Below, in pieces: positions 1 to 8,148 of a stretch of 29,568 nt of DNA. Numbering within the stretch: position 1 is the first letter of the stretch; each line of letters begins with the position of its first letter. Origin of the DNA: M3007 sp044350425 (GTDB taxonomy: Bacteria > Bacteroidota > Bacteroidia > Chitinophagales > Saprospiraceae); contig JBILHS010000070.1 in the NCBI GenBank assembly GCA_044350425.1, positions 1-29,568 of the forward strand, in the 5' to 3' direction. Below the pieces are notes generated by a model. It was not told the DNA's origin, did not search any database, and saw nothing but the letters and a program-made list of their open reading frames with translations. The position numbers and the translations under genes are program-made.

Positions 1-91
1 GACAATGCACAAGGGATGCTTGTCACAAGAGCATTGGTGGCTACGGATGGACGATGGGAGCAATTCTGGAAGTATTATATGCGGTAAATGA

Positions 92-748
92 CCTGCGGAA
101 TTCTACATCAAATGGGAATCACACCCCACTATTTTTGATGCAATTTTCAGAAAAACAGGTATCTCTTTTTATGGCGGGCTTCTTGGAGCTGCCTTTGCCC
201 TAATGTATTATTTTCGAAAAACCAGCATGAATGTTTTGCCTGCTTTAGATGCGGCGGCTCCTGCTATTTTAATTGGATATTCGCTGGGGCGGTTGGGGTG
301 TCATTTTAGTGGAGATGGGGATTGGGGTATTGTATCTCACCCCCAACCAAGTTGGTGGTTTTTTCCAGACTGGATGTGGGGTTTTAATTTTCCCCACAAT
401 GTCGCAAACAAAGGTGTATGGATAGAGGGCTGTACCTTTAAGTACTGTAAAGTTTTGGAGCAACCAGTATTTCCAACATCACTCTATGAGGCTATCGTCT
501 GCTTTCTTCTGTTCTTATTTATCATACTGGCAAAAAGGTTTTTTTCAAAACCAGAAGGAGTGATATTTTCTATCTACTTAATTTTGAGTGGTTTTGAAAG
601 GTTTGCAATAGAATTTATCCGAGTTAACAAGAAGCATAGCTTTGGAGGCCTTTGGCTGTCGCAAGCACAATTTATCTCAATAGCACTTGTTGTTCTGGGC
701 ATTACGCTGATTATTTACCTTTTGAGAAAAAGAAATGACCGTGCCTAA
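92..748 (+). CDS. lgt: Prolipoprotein diacylglyceryl transferase (Lgt), 5' part missing or frameshifted
   Basis: Lgt is the inner-membrane enzyme that moves diacylglycerol from phosphatidylglycerol onto the lipobox cysteine of prolipoproteins. The open frame starts after a TGA at 89-91. It carries FYGGLLGA (the HGG-region loop of the family), GRLGCHFSGDGDWG from about nt 287 (the Lgt signature with its essential Arg, in the form I associate with Bacteroidota), PTSLYEA, and FERFAIEFIRVN near the C-terminus with the conserved Arg and Glu. Several hydrophobic membrane helices are visible. About 218 residues are readable, whereas the family usually has 260-290, so the first helix or two are absent. 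The frame +1 relative to this one (nt 3 to about 110) reads GAILEVLYAVNDL, which could be the missing part after a frameshift. The first ATG in frame, at 203, is internal to the conserved region and is not a believable start. Confidence 0.75.
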   Translation, partial: PAEFYIKWESHPTIFDAIFRKTGISFYGGLLGAAFALMYYFRKTSMNVLPALDAAAPAILIGYSLGRLGCHFSGDGDWGIVSHPQPSWWFFPDWMWGFNFPHNVANKGVWIEGCTFKYCKVLEQPVFPTSLYEAIVCFLLFLFIILAKRFFSKPEGVIFSIYLILSGFERFAIEFIRVNKKHSFGGLWLSQAQFISIALVVLGITLIIYLLRKRNDRA

Positions 749-896
749 ATTACACTGCTTGCTACCGGCAATGAGGGCATCAAGGGTTTAGTGTTTAGTT
801 TTAAAGTTTTTGCCATCGCTTGCAGTTACCATAATTCCTCGAATACTGTGAGCCGCAAACATACTTGCAAACCAACTTCTGCCCGACATTTGCCCC

Positions 897-3896
897 ATGG
901 CAATCGCACTTTTCAAAAATACACCCATCTTTCTCGCGCTCGCTAGCGCCCTGATTTTCATTGCTGCGCACGATAGTCGCCGTTTCTCCAATCTTTCCCA
1001 ATCCGCTGATCAACAGGAGGAAAAGTGGGTGGATTCCGTGTTCAACGCGCTCTCAAACGAGGAGCGACTGGGTCAGATGTTCATGCTTCGGGCACATGCA
1101 GATAAGGACACGGCGTATGAGCGGCAGTTGGAAGATCTGATCCGGAAATACAAACCTGGTGGCCTTTGCTTTTTCAACCCCACTTATTTGGGCACTCCGG
1201 AAAAGCATGCGGAACTTGCCAATCGTTATCAGGCAGCTAGTCCCCGGGTACCACTCATGATAGCCATGGACTTTGAAAACGGGCTGGGCATGCGATATCG
1301 GGGCAATGCAATTTCATTTCCACGGGCCATGATGCTGGGTGCCATCCAGGACAATCGCCTGATCTATGATATGGGTCGGGAGATTGCACGTGAATGCCTG
1401 CGCATGGGTGTTCAGGTGAATTTTGCGCCGGTAGCGGATGTGAACAACAATCCCGGCAATCCCGTCATTGGAGAGCGCAGCTACGGCGAAGACCGTTACA
1501 ACGTGGCTGCCAAAGCCTATCAGTATATGTCCGGGCTTCAGGATGGCGGGGTCATGGCCAGCGTTAAACACTTTCCGGGGCATGGCGATACAGATATGGA
1601 TTCGCACTTCGATCTGCCTTCGATCCCATTCAACCGTGCCCGCCTGGACAGCCTCGAACTTTATCCCTTCAAGATGCTGGCTAAAAACGGCGCCGGTTCC
1701 ATCATGATCGCGCATTTGCAGGTAAATGCACTGGATGCCCGCGAGCACCGACCCACCACGCTGAGTCGTGCGACCGTTACCGATCTTCTGCGCAAAGAGA
1801 TGGGTTTTGATGGGTTGATTTTCACGGATGCCATGGAAATGGAAGGCGTGAAAAAGTTTTTCCCCAATGGCGTGGCCGATCTCGAAGCTTTCAGAGCAGG
1901 TAATGACATGAGTCTCCTACCGGCAGACATAGAAGCTTCTATGGTCGCTATTCAGGCAGCATTGGCGGATGGCTCCATAGATCGTGATCAGTTGTGGACC
2001 AGTGTCAAACGTATTCTTCGGGCAAAATACCGCCTGGGTCTGACGAAGCCGCAAAAGGTGGATCTGACCAATCTTCGGCGTGATCTGAATCCACCCGAAG
2101 CACTGGAACTCAAACATCGCATTATTTCCAATGCGCTAACGCTGGTCCGCGATGAGAAAAACCTGATGGGCTTCCCCAATCTGGAAAATCTGAAGATCGC
2201 TACCCTGGCCATCGGCGATACCGGCCGCACGGTATTTCAGACCTATTGTGGGCAATATGCTCCGATGACGCATTTAAACACTCCCAAAGAATTGAGTGAT
2301 TCCATGCAGCTCAAACTTCTGGATACACTGCGAAAATTTGATGTCGTTTTGGTGGGTTTATATGGTATCCGAACGACCCCCAGACCCAATTATGCGGTCA
2401 ATCCCAACCCTGGTGCAGACACCATTTACGGGCTCACCCACAGCGAACTCAATTTTCTAAAGACCTTAAATCAAAAGAATACGATTGCACTGACCGTTTT
2501 TGGCAATCCCTATACTTTTGCCTGGATGGATGCTCCGCCGCTCCTTTTGCAGGCATTCACCGAAGATCCGATGGCGCAGCAGTTGGCGGCACAAAGTCTT
2601 TTTGGCGCCAATGATGTGAATGGCATCATGCCTGTTACTGCAGCACCCTGGGCCAGATTCGGGCAGGGTATGAAAAAGATCTTCCTTCAAAAACGCCTGG
2701 GATATGCCCTGCCGGAGTCGGTCGGAATGAGCACCGATTCACTTGCTTTACTGGATGGCATCGTTGCGGAAATGATAAAAACCGGCGCAGCACCGGGTTG
2801 TCAGATCCTGGTGGCTAAAAACAACAAAGTGGTGTGGCAGAAGTCCTATGGCCATTATACGTATGACCTGACCCAGCGCGTCACCAATGAAACCATGTAT
2901 GACCTGGCCTCGGTAACCAAAGTGGCTGCAACCACCCTTTCGATGATGCGGCTGACAGAGAATCAGAAGGTTTTCCTGGATGTGGCCATGAGTAATTACG
3001 TGCCGGAATTAAAAGCAACCAACAAGAAAGACCTGACCGTGCGCGAAATTATGGCGCATCACGCAGGTTTGCAGGCCTGGATCCCATTCTATCAGCAAAC
3101 ACTGACGGCAGAAAAAATGCCTTCACCCAAAATTTACCTCCAAAAAGCCCAGAAGGATTTCGAAATACCTGTTGCAAAGGATCTTTTCATGCAAAATACC
3201 TGGTCTGATACCGTATGGCAGCAGATCTTTCACTCACCGGTCTCCGGCAATAAAAATTACAAATATTCCGATTTGGACCTCTATCTCTGTGCCCGTGCGG
3301 TGAATAATATCAGTGGTTCGCCTGTAGATGTCTTTTCGGATCGCGAATTTTACCGTCCCCTGGGTCTCGCAACCATGACCTACAATCCCTGGAAAAAAGG
3401 CTGGGCCATGCGCTGTGCCCCGACGGAAGAAGACGCCTATTTCCGTCATCAGCGACTGCAAGGTTATGTGCATGACATGGGTGCTGCGATGCTGGGTGGC
3501 GTGAGTGGCCATGCCGGGCTGTTTTCGAATGCCAATGATCTCGCCAAGATATTCCAGATGTTGCTCAATAAGGGCCGCTATGGTTCAAAGCAATATTTTC
3601 AATCTGAAACGGTGCGTCAGTTTACTACCCGTTATGCCGGAAGTACCCGACGCGGTATCGGCTTCGACTTAAAAGAACTGGACGAAAAACAGACCGCGAA
3701 CATGAGCGCATTGGCAGGTAAAAACACCTTTGGTCACCTTGGCTTCACGGGCATTTGTGTCTGGGCAGACCCGGATAAAGACCTGATCTTCATCTTTTTG
3801 TCCAACCGGACTTATCCGACTATGGAAAACAACAAATTGATGAATGGGGATTTTAGGCCTCGCTTGCAGCGTGTGGTGTACAAAGCTATAAGATAG
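897..3896 (+). CDS. Exported GH3 beta-N-acetylhexosaminidase fused to a beta-lactamase-type serine hydrolase
   Basis: A 999-residue two-domain enzyme. Residues 1-24 form a signal peptide or anchor with a hydrophobic core (IFLALASALIFIAA). Residues about 45-400 are a glycoside hydrolase family 3 domain of the NagZ type: KHFPGHG at 224-230 followed by DSH, and FTDAMEMEGV with the likely nucleophile Asp311. A linker region resembling the GH3 C-terminal domain follows. From about 620 on there is a class C beta-lactamase/penicillin-binding fold with SVTK at 672-675 (catalytic Ser and Lys), YSD at 790-792 in place of YxN, and HLGFTG at 947-952 in the KTG position. NagZ enzymes release N-acetylglucosamine from peptidoglycan fragments. 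Activity of the second domain on peptides or esters is inference. This architecture recurs in Bacteroidota. The gene stands alone; the ATG at 897 is supported by the signal peptide that follows it. Confidence 0.9.
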   Translation: MAIALFKNTPIFLALASALIFIAAHDSRRFSNLSQSADQQEEKWVDSVFNALSNEERLGQMFMLRAHADKDTAYERQLEDLIRKYKPGGLCFFNPTYLGTPEKHAELANRYQAASPRVPLMIAMDFENGLGMRYRGNAISFPRAMMLGAIQDNRLIYDMGREIARECLRMGVQVNFAPVADVNNNPGNPVIGERSYGEDRYNVAAKAYQYMSGLQDGGVMASVKHFPGHGDTDMDSHFDLPSIPFNRARLDSLELYPFKMLAKNGAGSIMIAHLQVNALDAREHRPTTLSRATVTDLLRKEMGFDGLIFTDAMEMEGVKKFFPNGVADLEAFRAGNDMSLLPADIEASMVAIQAALADGSIDRDQLWTSVKRILRAKYRLGLTKPQKVDLTNLRRDLNPPEALELKHRIISNALTLVRDEKNLMGFPNLENLKIATLAIGDTGRTVFQTYCGQYAPMTHLNTPKELSDSMQLKLLDTLRKFDVVLVGLYGIRTTPRPNYAVNPNPGADTIYGLTHSELNFLKTLNQKNTIALTVFGNPYTFAWMDAPPLLLQAFTEDPMAQQLAAQSLFGANDVNGIMPVTAAPWARFGQGMKKIFLQKRLGYALPESVGMSTDSLALLDGIVAEMIKTGAAPGCQILVAKNNKVVWQKSYGHYTYDLTQRVTNETMYDLASVTKVAATTLSMMRLTENQKVFLDVAMSNYVPELKATNKKDLTVREIMAHHAGLQAWIPFYQQTLTAEKMPSPKIYLQKAQKDFEIPVAKDLFMQNTWSDTVWQQIFHSPVSGNKNYKYSDLDLYLCARAVNNISGSPVDVFSDREFYRPLGLATMTYNPWKKGWAMRCAPTEEDAYFRHQRLQGYVHDMGAAMLGGVSGHAGLFSNANDLAKIFQMLLNKGRYGSKQYFQSETVRQFTTRYAGSTRRGIGFDLKELDEKQTANMSALAGKNTFGHLGFTGICVWADPDKDLIFIFLSNRTYPTMENNKLMNGDFRPRLQRVVYKAIR

Positions 3897-4025
3897 AAAC
3901 TGACTTAACTCAATAAAGCCAGGAACAAGAATGCTTTTCAATCATTTCAAAATCAAGCATTTGCATCACTCAAATCATTAAAATCAAATTAATCATAGTT
4001 TAAAGTGAAATTATGAACGACGAAA

Positions 4026-4224
4026 ATGCGAATCCAGGTATTCAAAACTTGAAGTCTGCGACCAGTTTTACACCACAGCAGATGCGGAATATTTGATCTC
4101 TTTACTCAAATCGAACAACATATTGCATGAAGTTGAAGTTCCTAAATAAATCACGGACACGGTAATGGGTGGAGATGGCCATGGGCCCAAAGTATTTGTA
4201 AAATTGCCCTTGGCAGATTTTTAA
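4026..4224 (+). pseudogene. Decayed small protein gene, DUF2007-like remnant
   Basis: The gap between the GH3 gene and the YitT gene holds protein-like pieces in two frames. ATG at 4026 gives MRIQVFKT and then TGA. Shifting one frame at about 4048 continues as DQFYTTADAEYLISLLKSNN and ILHEVEVPK, then an in-frame TAA at 4147-4149. The same frame continues as ITDTVMGGDGHGPKVFVKLP to a TAA at 4222. Joined, they make a coherent protein of about 65 residues resembling small signal-transducing DUF2007-type proteins (LLKSNNI followed by a beta strand), but the family match is weak. One frameshift and one nonsense codon argue for a dead gene. The rest of 3897-4267 shows nothing recognisable. Confidence 0.45.
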
Positions 4225-4267
4225 TCTGGTATTTTGGGAGTAATCATTACGCTAAGTACCTTCGACG

Positions 4268-5245
4268 ATGATATTCAAAAATTTTATAGAAAGGTTTTTA
4301 CAAAAGAACCTAAGTAAGGAGTTTCACTGTGACCCGGAGGAGGTGAGCCGCTACCAAATGGCGAAGGCTTTTTATTTGATCTCGGTCTCCTTTCGGCAGG
4401 GAGTACTGGACACAATTATGGTATTCGGAGGGGTATTGATTGCGGGGCTGGGGTTACAAAGCTTTTTATTGCCCAACCACTTTATCGATGGTGGGGTGAC
4501 GGGTATTTCACTGCTGGTATCCGCCACCACAGGGCTTCCGCTGTCGGTCCTGATCGTGCTGATCAACCTTCCGTTCGTGTTACTTGCCTACCGTCAGATG
4601 AGCCCCGCTTTTGCATTGAAAAGCATCCTGGCAGTGACAGCCCTGGCCTTAGTCATAGTGCTGGTCCCTTACCCGGTCATTACTACCGATAAATTACTGA
4701 TTGCGACTTTTGGAGGATTTTTCCTCGGTGTGGGTATTGGTTTGGCCATTCGTGGAGGTGCAGTGCTCGATGGCACGGAGGTCCTGGCGATCTATCTGAG
4801 CCGAAAATCAAGTCTAACGGTAGGGGATATCATTCTCGTTTTTAACGTTGTAATCTTTTCAGTTGCTGCCTATCTGCTGGGTTTCGAAACGGCGATGTAT
4901 GCGGTTCTGACGTATTTGGCCGCTTCCAAAACCGTGGATTTCATTATTGAGGGCGTGGAGGAATATGTGGGGGTGACCATTATTTCCTCACATCACGAAG
5001 AGATCCGTCTGTTCATCGTGAACAAACTTCAAGTCGGTGTGACTGCCTATTCAGGCATAAGCGGACATGGCAAACGTGGTTTAAATTACAAAACAGAAAT
5101 CCTTTTTACGGTCATCACCCGTTTGGAAATAGGCCGGCTGCAACACGCGGTGGAGAAGATTGACCCCAATGCTTTTATCGTTATGGGGAATGTACGCGGT
5201 ATTAAAGGCGGTTCTACACGGCAACGGGCGGTGGACAAGCACTAA
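4268..5245 (+). CDS. YitT family membrane protein (DUF161 plus DUF2179)
   Basis: An integral membrane protein of 325 residues and unknown biochemical function. After a hydrophilic N-terminus of about 40 residues come five to six hydrophobic segments containing LPNHFIDGGVTGIS and RGGAVLDGTEVLAIYLSRK, the two paired signature loops of the YitT/DUF161 family. The C-terminal 90 or so residues form the soluble DUF2179 domain, with GHGKRGLNYKTEILFTVITR and DPNAFIVMGNVRGIKGG. Length and domain order are normal for the family. It appears to be a single-gene unit. Its last 32 nt overlap the 3' end of the M16 peptidase gene on the opposite strand, so the two transcripts converge and would be antisense to each other. 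Confidence 0.88.
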   Translation: MIFKNFIERFLQKNLSKEFHCDPEEVSRYQMAKAFYLISVSFRQGVLDTIMVFGGVLIAGLGLQSFLLPNHFIDGGVTGISLLVSATTGLPLSVLIVLINLPFVLLAYRQMSPAFALKSILAVTALALVIVLVPYPVITTDKLLIATFGGFFLGVGIGLAIRGGAVLDGTEVLAIYLSRKSSLTVGDIILVFNVVIFSVAAYLLGFETAMYAVLTYLAASKTVDFIIEGVEEYVGVTIISSHHEEIRLFIVNKLQVGVTAYSGISGHGKRGLNYKTEILFTVITRLEIGRLQHAVEKIDPNAFIVMGNVRGIKGGSTRQRAVDKH

Positions 5246-6479
5246 TTTCTGGCAAATAAATAAGCGTCGCCGAATTTTCCTCCCTAAAGATCTCTTTAGC
5301 CGTTTGAAGCATCTCCTCAGGCGTAATACCTAAGTAAATGTCCGTCTCCTCATTCATCAGTTCAGCGCGATCCAGCAATTCATAAAAGGCCATGTTTTGT
5401 GCCTTGTTCAATACACTGGTTTCTGAAAACACGAGGGTACTCTCGAAACGGTGCTGGATTTTGACCAGTTCACGGACTTCGATGGCCTCATTTTTTAACT
5501 GTTCCAGCTCGCCCCAGATGGCTGCCAGCGCATCTTCCATCGACACGCCCTCCGCCGGGCGGCCTTCAATTACGAGCAAACCCGGATCTACATTGGCAGT
5601 CACATACGCGTCGATGGAGGAAAACAGGGCACGTTCTTTCAATAACCTGCGGTATAGCCGCGAGGATGGACCTAGCGCCAGTACATCGCTCAGCAGATCG
5701 ATCGAATAAAACTCCTTTTCGATGCGTGCAGGCGTGCGAAATGCCAGGTAAACCGCAGGTACGGGTACGTTGGCGGTGATCACTTTGCGTAACGGAACTG
5801 TTTGAGGAGGCTCGGCAACCAACTGGCGTTCAGGTGCCGGCACCGATGGAATATTGGCAAACCATTTTTCCGCCAGGGCATGTGCTTCCTCGGAATTGAC
5901 CTTTCCGGCGATACTGAGTACCGCGTTTGCCGGATTGTACCAGGATTTATAAAAAGAGCGCACATCATCGATCGTAGCATTTTCAACGTGTTCTGGCGTC
6001 AAACCAATGACCGGCCAGCGGTAAGGATGATGTTGAAACATCAGCTCAGAGAGGTGGTGCCAGGAATCGCCGTAAGGCTCGTTCAGGCAAGTCTCTTTGA
6101 ACTCCTCCACTACGACCTTACGCTGTACGTCCAGCGATTTTTTGTTGATGGTCAATGCCAGCATTCGATCGCTTTCGAGCCAGAGTGCCGTTTCAATGTT
6201 CTCGGCAGGTACGATCTCGTAAAACGTGGTATAGTCGTTGGTGGTGTAAGCATTGTTCTCGCCTCCGGCACACTGAAGTGGGTCGTCGAAGTCGGGCGCA
6301 TTTTTGCTCCCTGCAAACATAAGGTGCTCGAAAAGGTGCGCAAAGCCCGTTTTCTCCGGATGTTCATCGCGTGAACCAACGTAATAGCTAACGTTTACGG
6401 CTACCAGTGGGGTAGAATGATCTTCGTGTACCAGGACCCGGAGGCCGTTGGAAAGTATGCGACGGGTAAAATTGGTCAT
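5214..6479 (-). CDS. M16 family zinc metallopeptidase
   Basis: A 421-residue single-lobe M16 (insulinase/processing-protease-like) peptidase. The inverted zinc site HLFEH lies at residues 48-52 (His48 and His52 bind zinc, Glu51 is the base). The distal ligand is Glu125 or Glu126 in QRKVVVEEFKE. The N-terminal strand NGLRVLVHEDHSTPLVAVNVSY and the GSRDEHPEKTGFAH lead-in are typical. The C-terminal half has the matching non-catalytic M16 domain (AVYLAFRTPA, FYSIDLLSDVL, SSRLYRRL). M16B enzymes often act as dimers or with an inactive partner, but no partner gene is present here. No signal peptide is visible, so it is probably cytoplasmic or periplasmic by a route I cannot see. The start lies 3 nt after the stop of the Rpn-like gene upstream, so it is probably cotranscribed with it. 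Confidence 0.9.
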   Translation of the reverse strand: MTNFTRRILSNGLRVLVHEDHSTPLVAVNVSYYVGSRDEHPEKTGFAHLFEHLMFAGSKNAPDFDDPLQCAGGENNAYTTNDYTTFYEIVPAENIETALWLESDRMLALTINKKSLDVQRKVVVEEFKETCLNEPYGDSWHHLSELMFQHHPYRWPVIGLTPEHVENATIDDVRSFYKSWYNPANAVLSIAGKVNSEEAHALAEKWFANIPSVPAPERQLVAEPPQTVPLRKVITANVPVPAVYLAFRTPARIEKEFYSIDLLSDVLALGPSSRLYRRLLKERALFSSIDAYVTANVDPGLLVIEGRPAEGVSMEDALAAIWGELEQLKNEAIEVRELVKIQHRFESTLVFSETSVLNKAQNMAFYELLDRAELMNEETDIYLGITPEEMLQTAKEIFREENSATLIYLPEISACPPPVAV

Positions 6480-6482
6480 GTA

Positions 6483-7331
6483 TTATGGTTTGTCCTTCTG
6501 ATCTTTTTCCGACAATTCATTCTGGACTTTGATGATATAATCAATCGACACTTCAGCGATTGCTGCTATCTCGCGCATCGAAAATCGGCTGTCAGCGAGC
6601 ATTTTTTCAACAGTTTTCCGTGTTTTCAAGCTGATACCTTGTTTGATACCTTGCTCAATACCCTGTTCGATACCTTGCTGGTAGCGAACGTCGGTGGTGA
6701 TATCATAATGGATTGGCATAGCTTCTATTTGTTGGATGGTTTGGGGCTGCAAATTACGGAGTTTAGACAGGATTTCCAACTGGGTGCAGTACTTGCGCAG
6801 GCTTCTGGAATTTCGGAGGTACTTACTGAGATTCTGTAATGTGGATTGAATTACGCTTAGTGAATTTTGCCCTTTAAAATCAGCGAGGATACCTAAAATA
6901 ATTTCCTCTGGTTTGGTTGAATGAATAAAAACATCACAATCAATATGCCGCAAATTAATCAATCGATAGCGAAATTGAAGTTCGGGGTGCTGGATCTCCG
7001 TGGGCATGTTGGGTTTTCCATTGCCGATAAAAATCACAAACTGACGTATTGAAAGGCCATAATGGTTCAACAACATCAAATAGTGATCCAGCATCCGGGT
7101 GGCCATCTTTCGATCAGTATTGGTCTGGAACTCAATTTGAATGATGTAATCTTGCGGTGGTTCCACAGCTTTTTTTAAAAAATCGGGCCGTCGCTCCCGT
7201 GTTCGTTGAAAACTTGTAGGTAAATCAAGTAATTCGCTCGGATGAAGCCCGCATAGTTTTTCAATGATGGTCGGAATCACCCGTTCTTCACTTTCGCGTA
7301 TGATCTTGTCATAATCCTGGTTTTTGCTCAT
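6483..7331 (-). CDS. Rpn family PD-(D/E)XK nuclease/putative transposase
   Basis: A 282-residue protein of the recombination-promoting nuclease (Rpn, formerly 'YhgA-like transposase') superfamily. A restriction-endonuclease-fold core is suggested by RRPDF (Asp50) and then YIIQIEFQTNTD (Glu67 and Gln69), the usual D...ExQ arrangement. Residues about 220-235 contain GIEQGIEQGIKQGI, the GxxQG tetrapeptide repeat commonly found near the C-terminus of these proteins. The last 45 residues (FSMREIAAIAEVSIDYIIKV) look like a helix-turn-helix. Family members promote recombination or act as solitary selfish or defence-like nucleases; the role here is unknown. It is followed after 3 nt by the M16 gene. 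A TATATTTG box about 58 nt upstream of the ATG is a likely promoter element. Confidence 0.8.
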   Translation of the reverse strand: MSKNQDYDKIIRESEERVIPTIIEKLCGLHPSELLDLPTSFQRTRERRPDFLKKAVEPPQDYIIQIEFQTNTDRKMATRMLDHYLMLLNHYGLSIRQFVIFIGNGKPNMPTEIQHPELQFRYRLINLRHIDCDVFIHSTKPEEIILGILADFKGQNSLSVIQSTLQNLSKYLRNSRSLRKYCTQLEILSKLRNLQPQTIQQIEAMPIHYDITTDVRYQQGIEQGIEQGIKQGISLKTRKTVEKMLADSRFSMREIAAIAEVSIDYIIKVQNELSEKDQKDKP

Positions 7332-7388
7332 TTGGTTTGGTTTGAAGGTTTGGCCGACTACTTGGGGAGAGTTAGAGCGACCTGTCTA

Positions 7389-7396
7389 CAAATATA
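7389..7396 (-). promoter_or_regulatory. Putative -7 box (TATATTTG) for the Rpn-like gene
   Basis: On the minus strand the sequence TATATTTG matches the Bacteroidota -7 consensus TAnnTTTG exactly, 58 nt upstream of the Rpn-like start codon. No good -33 TTTG lies at 19-21 nt spacing, so the call rests on one box. Confidence 0.3.
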
Positions 7397-7471
7397 AGCA
7401 AATACTTGCAAAGTCAGAAATCGATCAAGAAATCAGTATTCCGTACCTTTCTGCCGACAAAAATTAAAACG

Positions 7472-7975
7472 ATGGCACCTATTCAAGTAGAATTCACCTT
7501 TTCAGCCGAATCTTTTGGCAAAGCGCAGCTTTATATCATGATTCGGTACCTGAATACCGGATGGGTCAAATGGACGATTTTATTAGCCGTTGTCCTTTGG
7601 CTGGGCTTAACATTTTATTTCGGTGGTTTGGGTTGGAACCAGGTTGTCAATACCCTCATTTGGATACCGCTTTTTTTAGGGATCTGGTGGGTACTTTTTC
7701 GATGGATGTCCCGACGCAATTTTGCAAAATTTGCCATGCTTCAGCATCCTATCCGGTATAGCTTTAGCGACGAAAACGTGCAACTTACTACCCAATTGTC
7801 AGAGGCCACGACCCCTTGGAATACGATTCAAAAAGTAGAAGAATCCCGGGATTTTTTCTTGTTGTTCCAAAGTGCTTTCATGGCTTCTCCGCTCTTGAAA
7901 TCCGGATTTAAAAGCGAATCCGAGATGGAAAGGTTTCGGCAATTGCTGCGATCCAAAGGTTTGTGGCCAGCATAA
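7472..7975 (+). CDS. YcxB-like family membrane protein
   Basis: A protein of 167 residues with two adjacent membrane segments (WTILLAVVLWLGLTFYFGGL and, a few residues later, VVNTLIWIPLFLGIWWVLF). The cytoplasmic C-terminal domain has TPWNTIQKVEESRDFFLLF and PLLKSGFKSESEMERFRQLL, the pattern of YcxB-like proteins, a family without established function. I chose the ATG at 7472 (MAPIQVEFTFS), because the 22 upstream codons are basic, unlike the family, and run into the promoter region of the divergent Rpn-like gene. An upstream in-frame ATG at 7406 would give 189 residues. The gene stands alone and is divergent from the gene on its left. Confidence 0.7.
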   Translation: MAPIQVEFTFSAESFGKAQLYIMIRYLNTGWVKWTILLAVVLWLGLTFYFGGLGWNQVVNTLIWIPLFLGIWWVLFRWMSRRNFAKFAMLQHPIRYSFSDENVQLTTQLSEATTPWNTIQKVEESRDFFLLFQSAFMASPLLKSGFKSESEMERFRQLLRSKGLWPA

Positions 7976-8048
7976 GATGTTTTGCTTTTGCGTAACAATG
8001 TCAGGTATAGCCTGAGATTGGATAATTCCCCATCTTTGCGACCGTTTT

Positions 8049-8079
8049 ACCCGCCAAAGCATTCAACGCGAAGGCGGGT
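8049..8079. other. Small inverted repeat upstream of the cyclophilin gene
   Basis: ACCCGCC and GGCGGGT form a 7-bp perfect stem separated by 17 nt, between the YcxB-like gene and the cyclophilin gene. It could be a terminator for the first or part of the leader of the second. There is no T tract directly after it. Confidence 0.3.
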
Positions 8080-8148
8080 TGTTCGCCAAATTTAACCATG
8101 CGAAGCCTGGTGTAACCCAATGACTTGCCAAACAAATTTTTTAAAAAC

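Noticed and set aside
788..991. Minus-strand open frame of 67 codons across the start of the GH3 gene
   Set aside because: It overlaps a well-supported signal peptide on the plus strand and shows no family motif. The part outside the GH3 gene is too short to judge.
1314..1748. Minus-strand open frame of 144 codons inside the GH3 domain
   Set aside because: It lies opposite the conserved KHFPGHG region and is His/Ile-rich shadow sequence without a recognisable domain.
5802..6374. Plus-strand open frame of 190 codons opposite the M16 gene
   Set aside because: The minus strand carries the zinc site and family motifs across the same bases, and the plus-strand translation has no motif.
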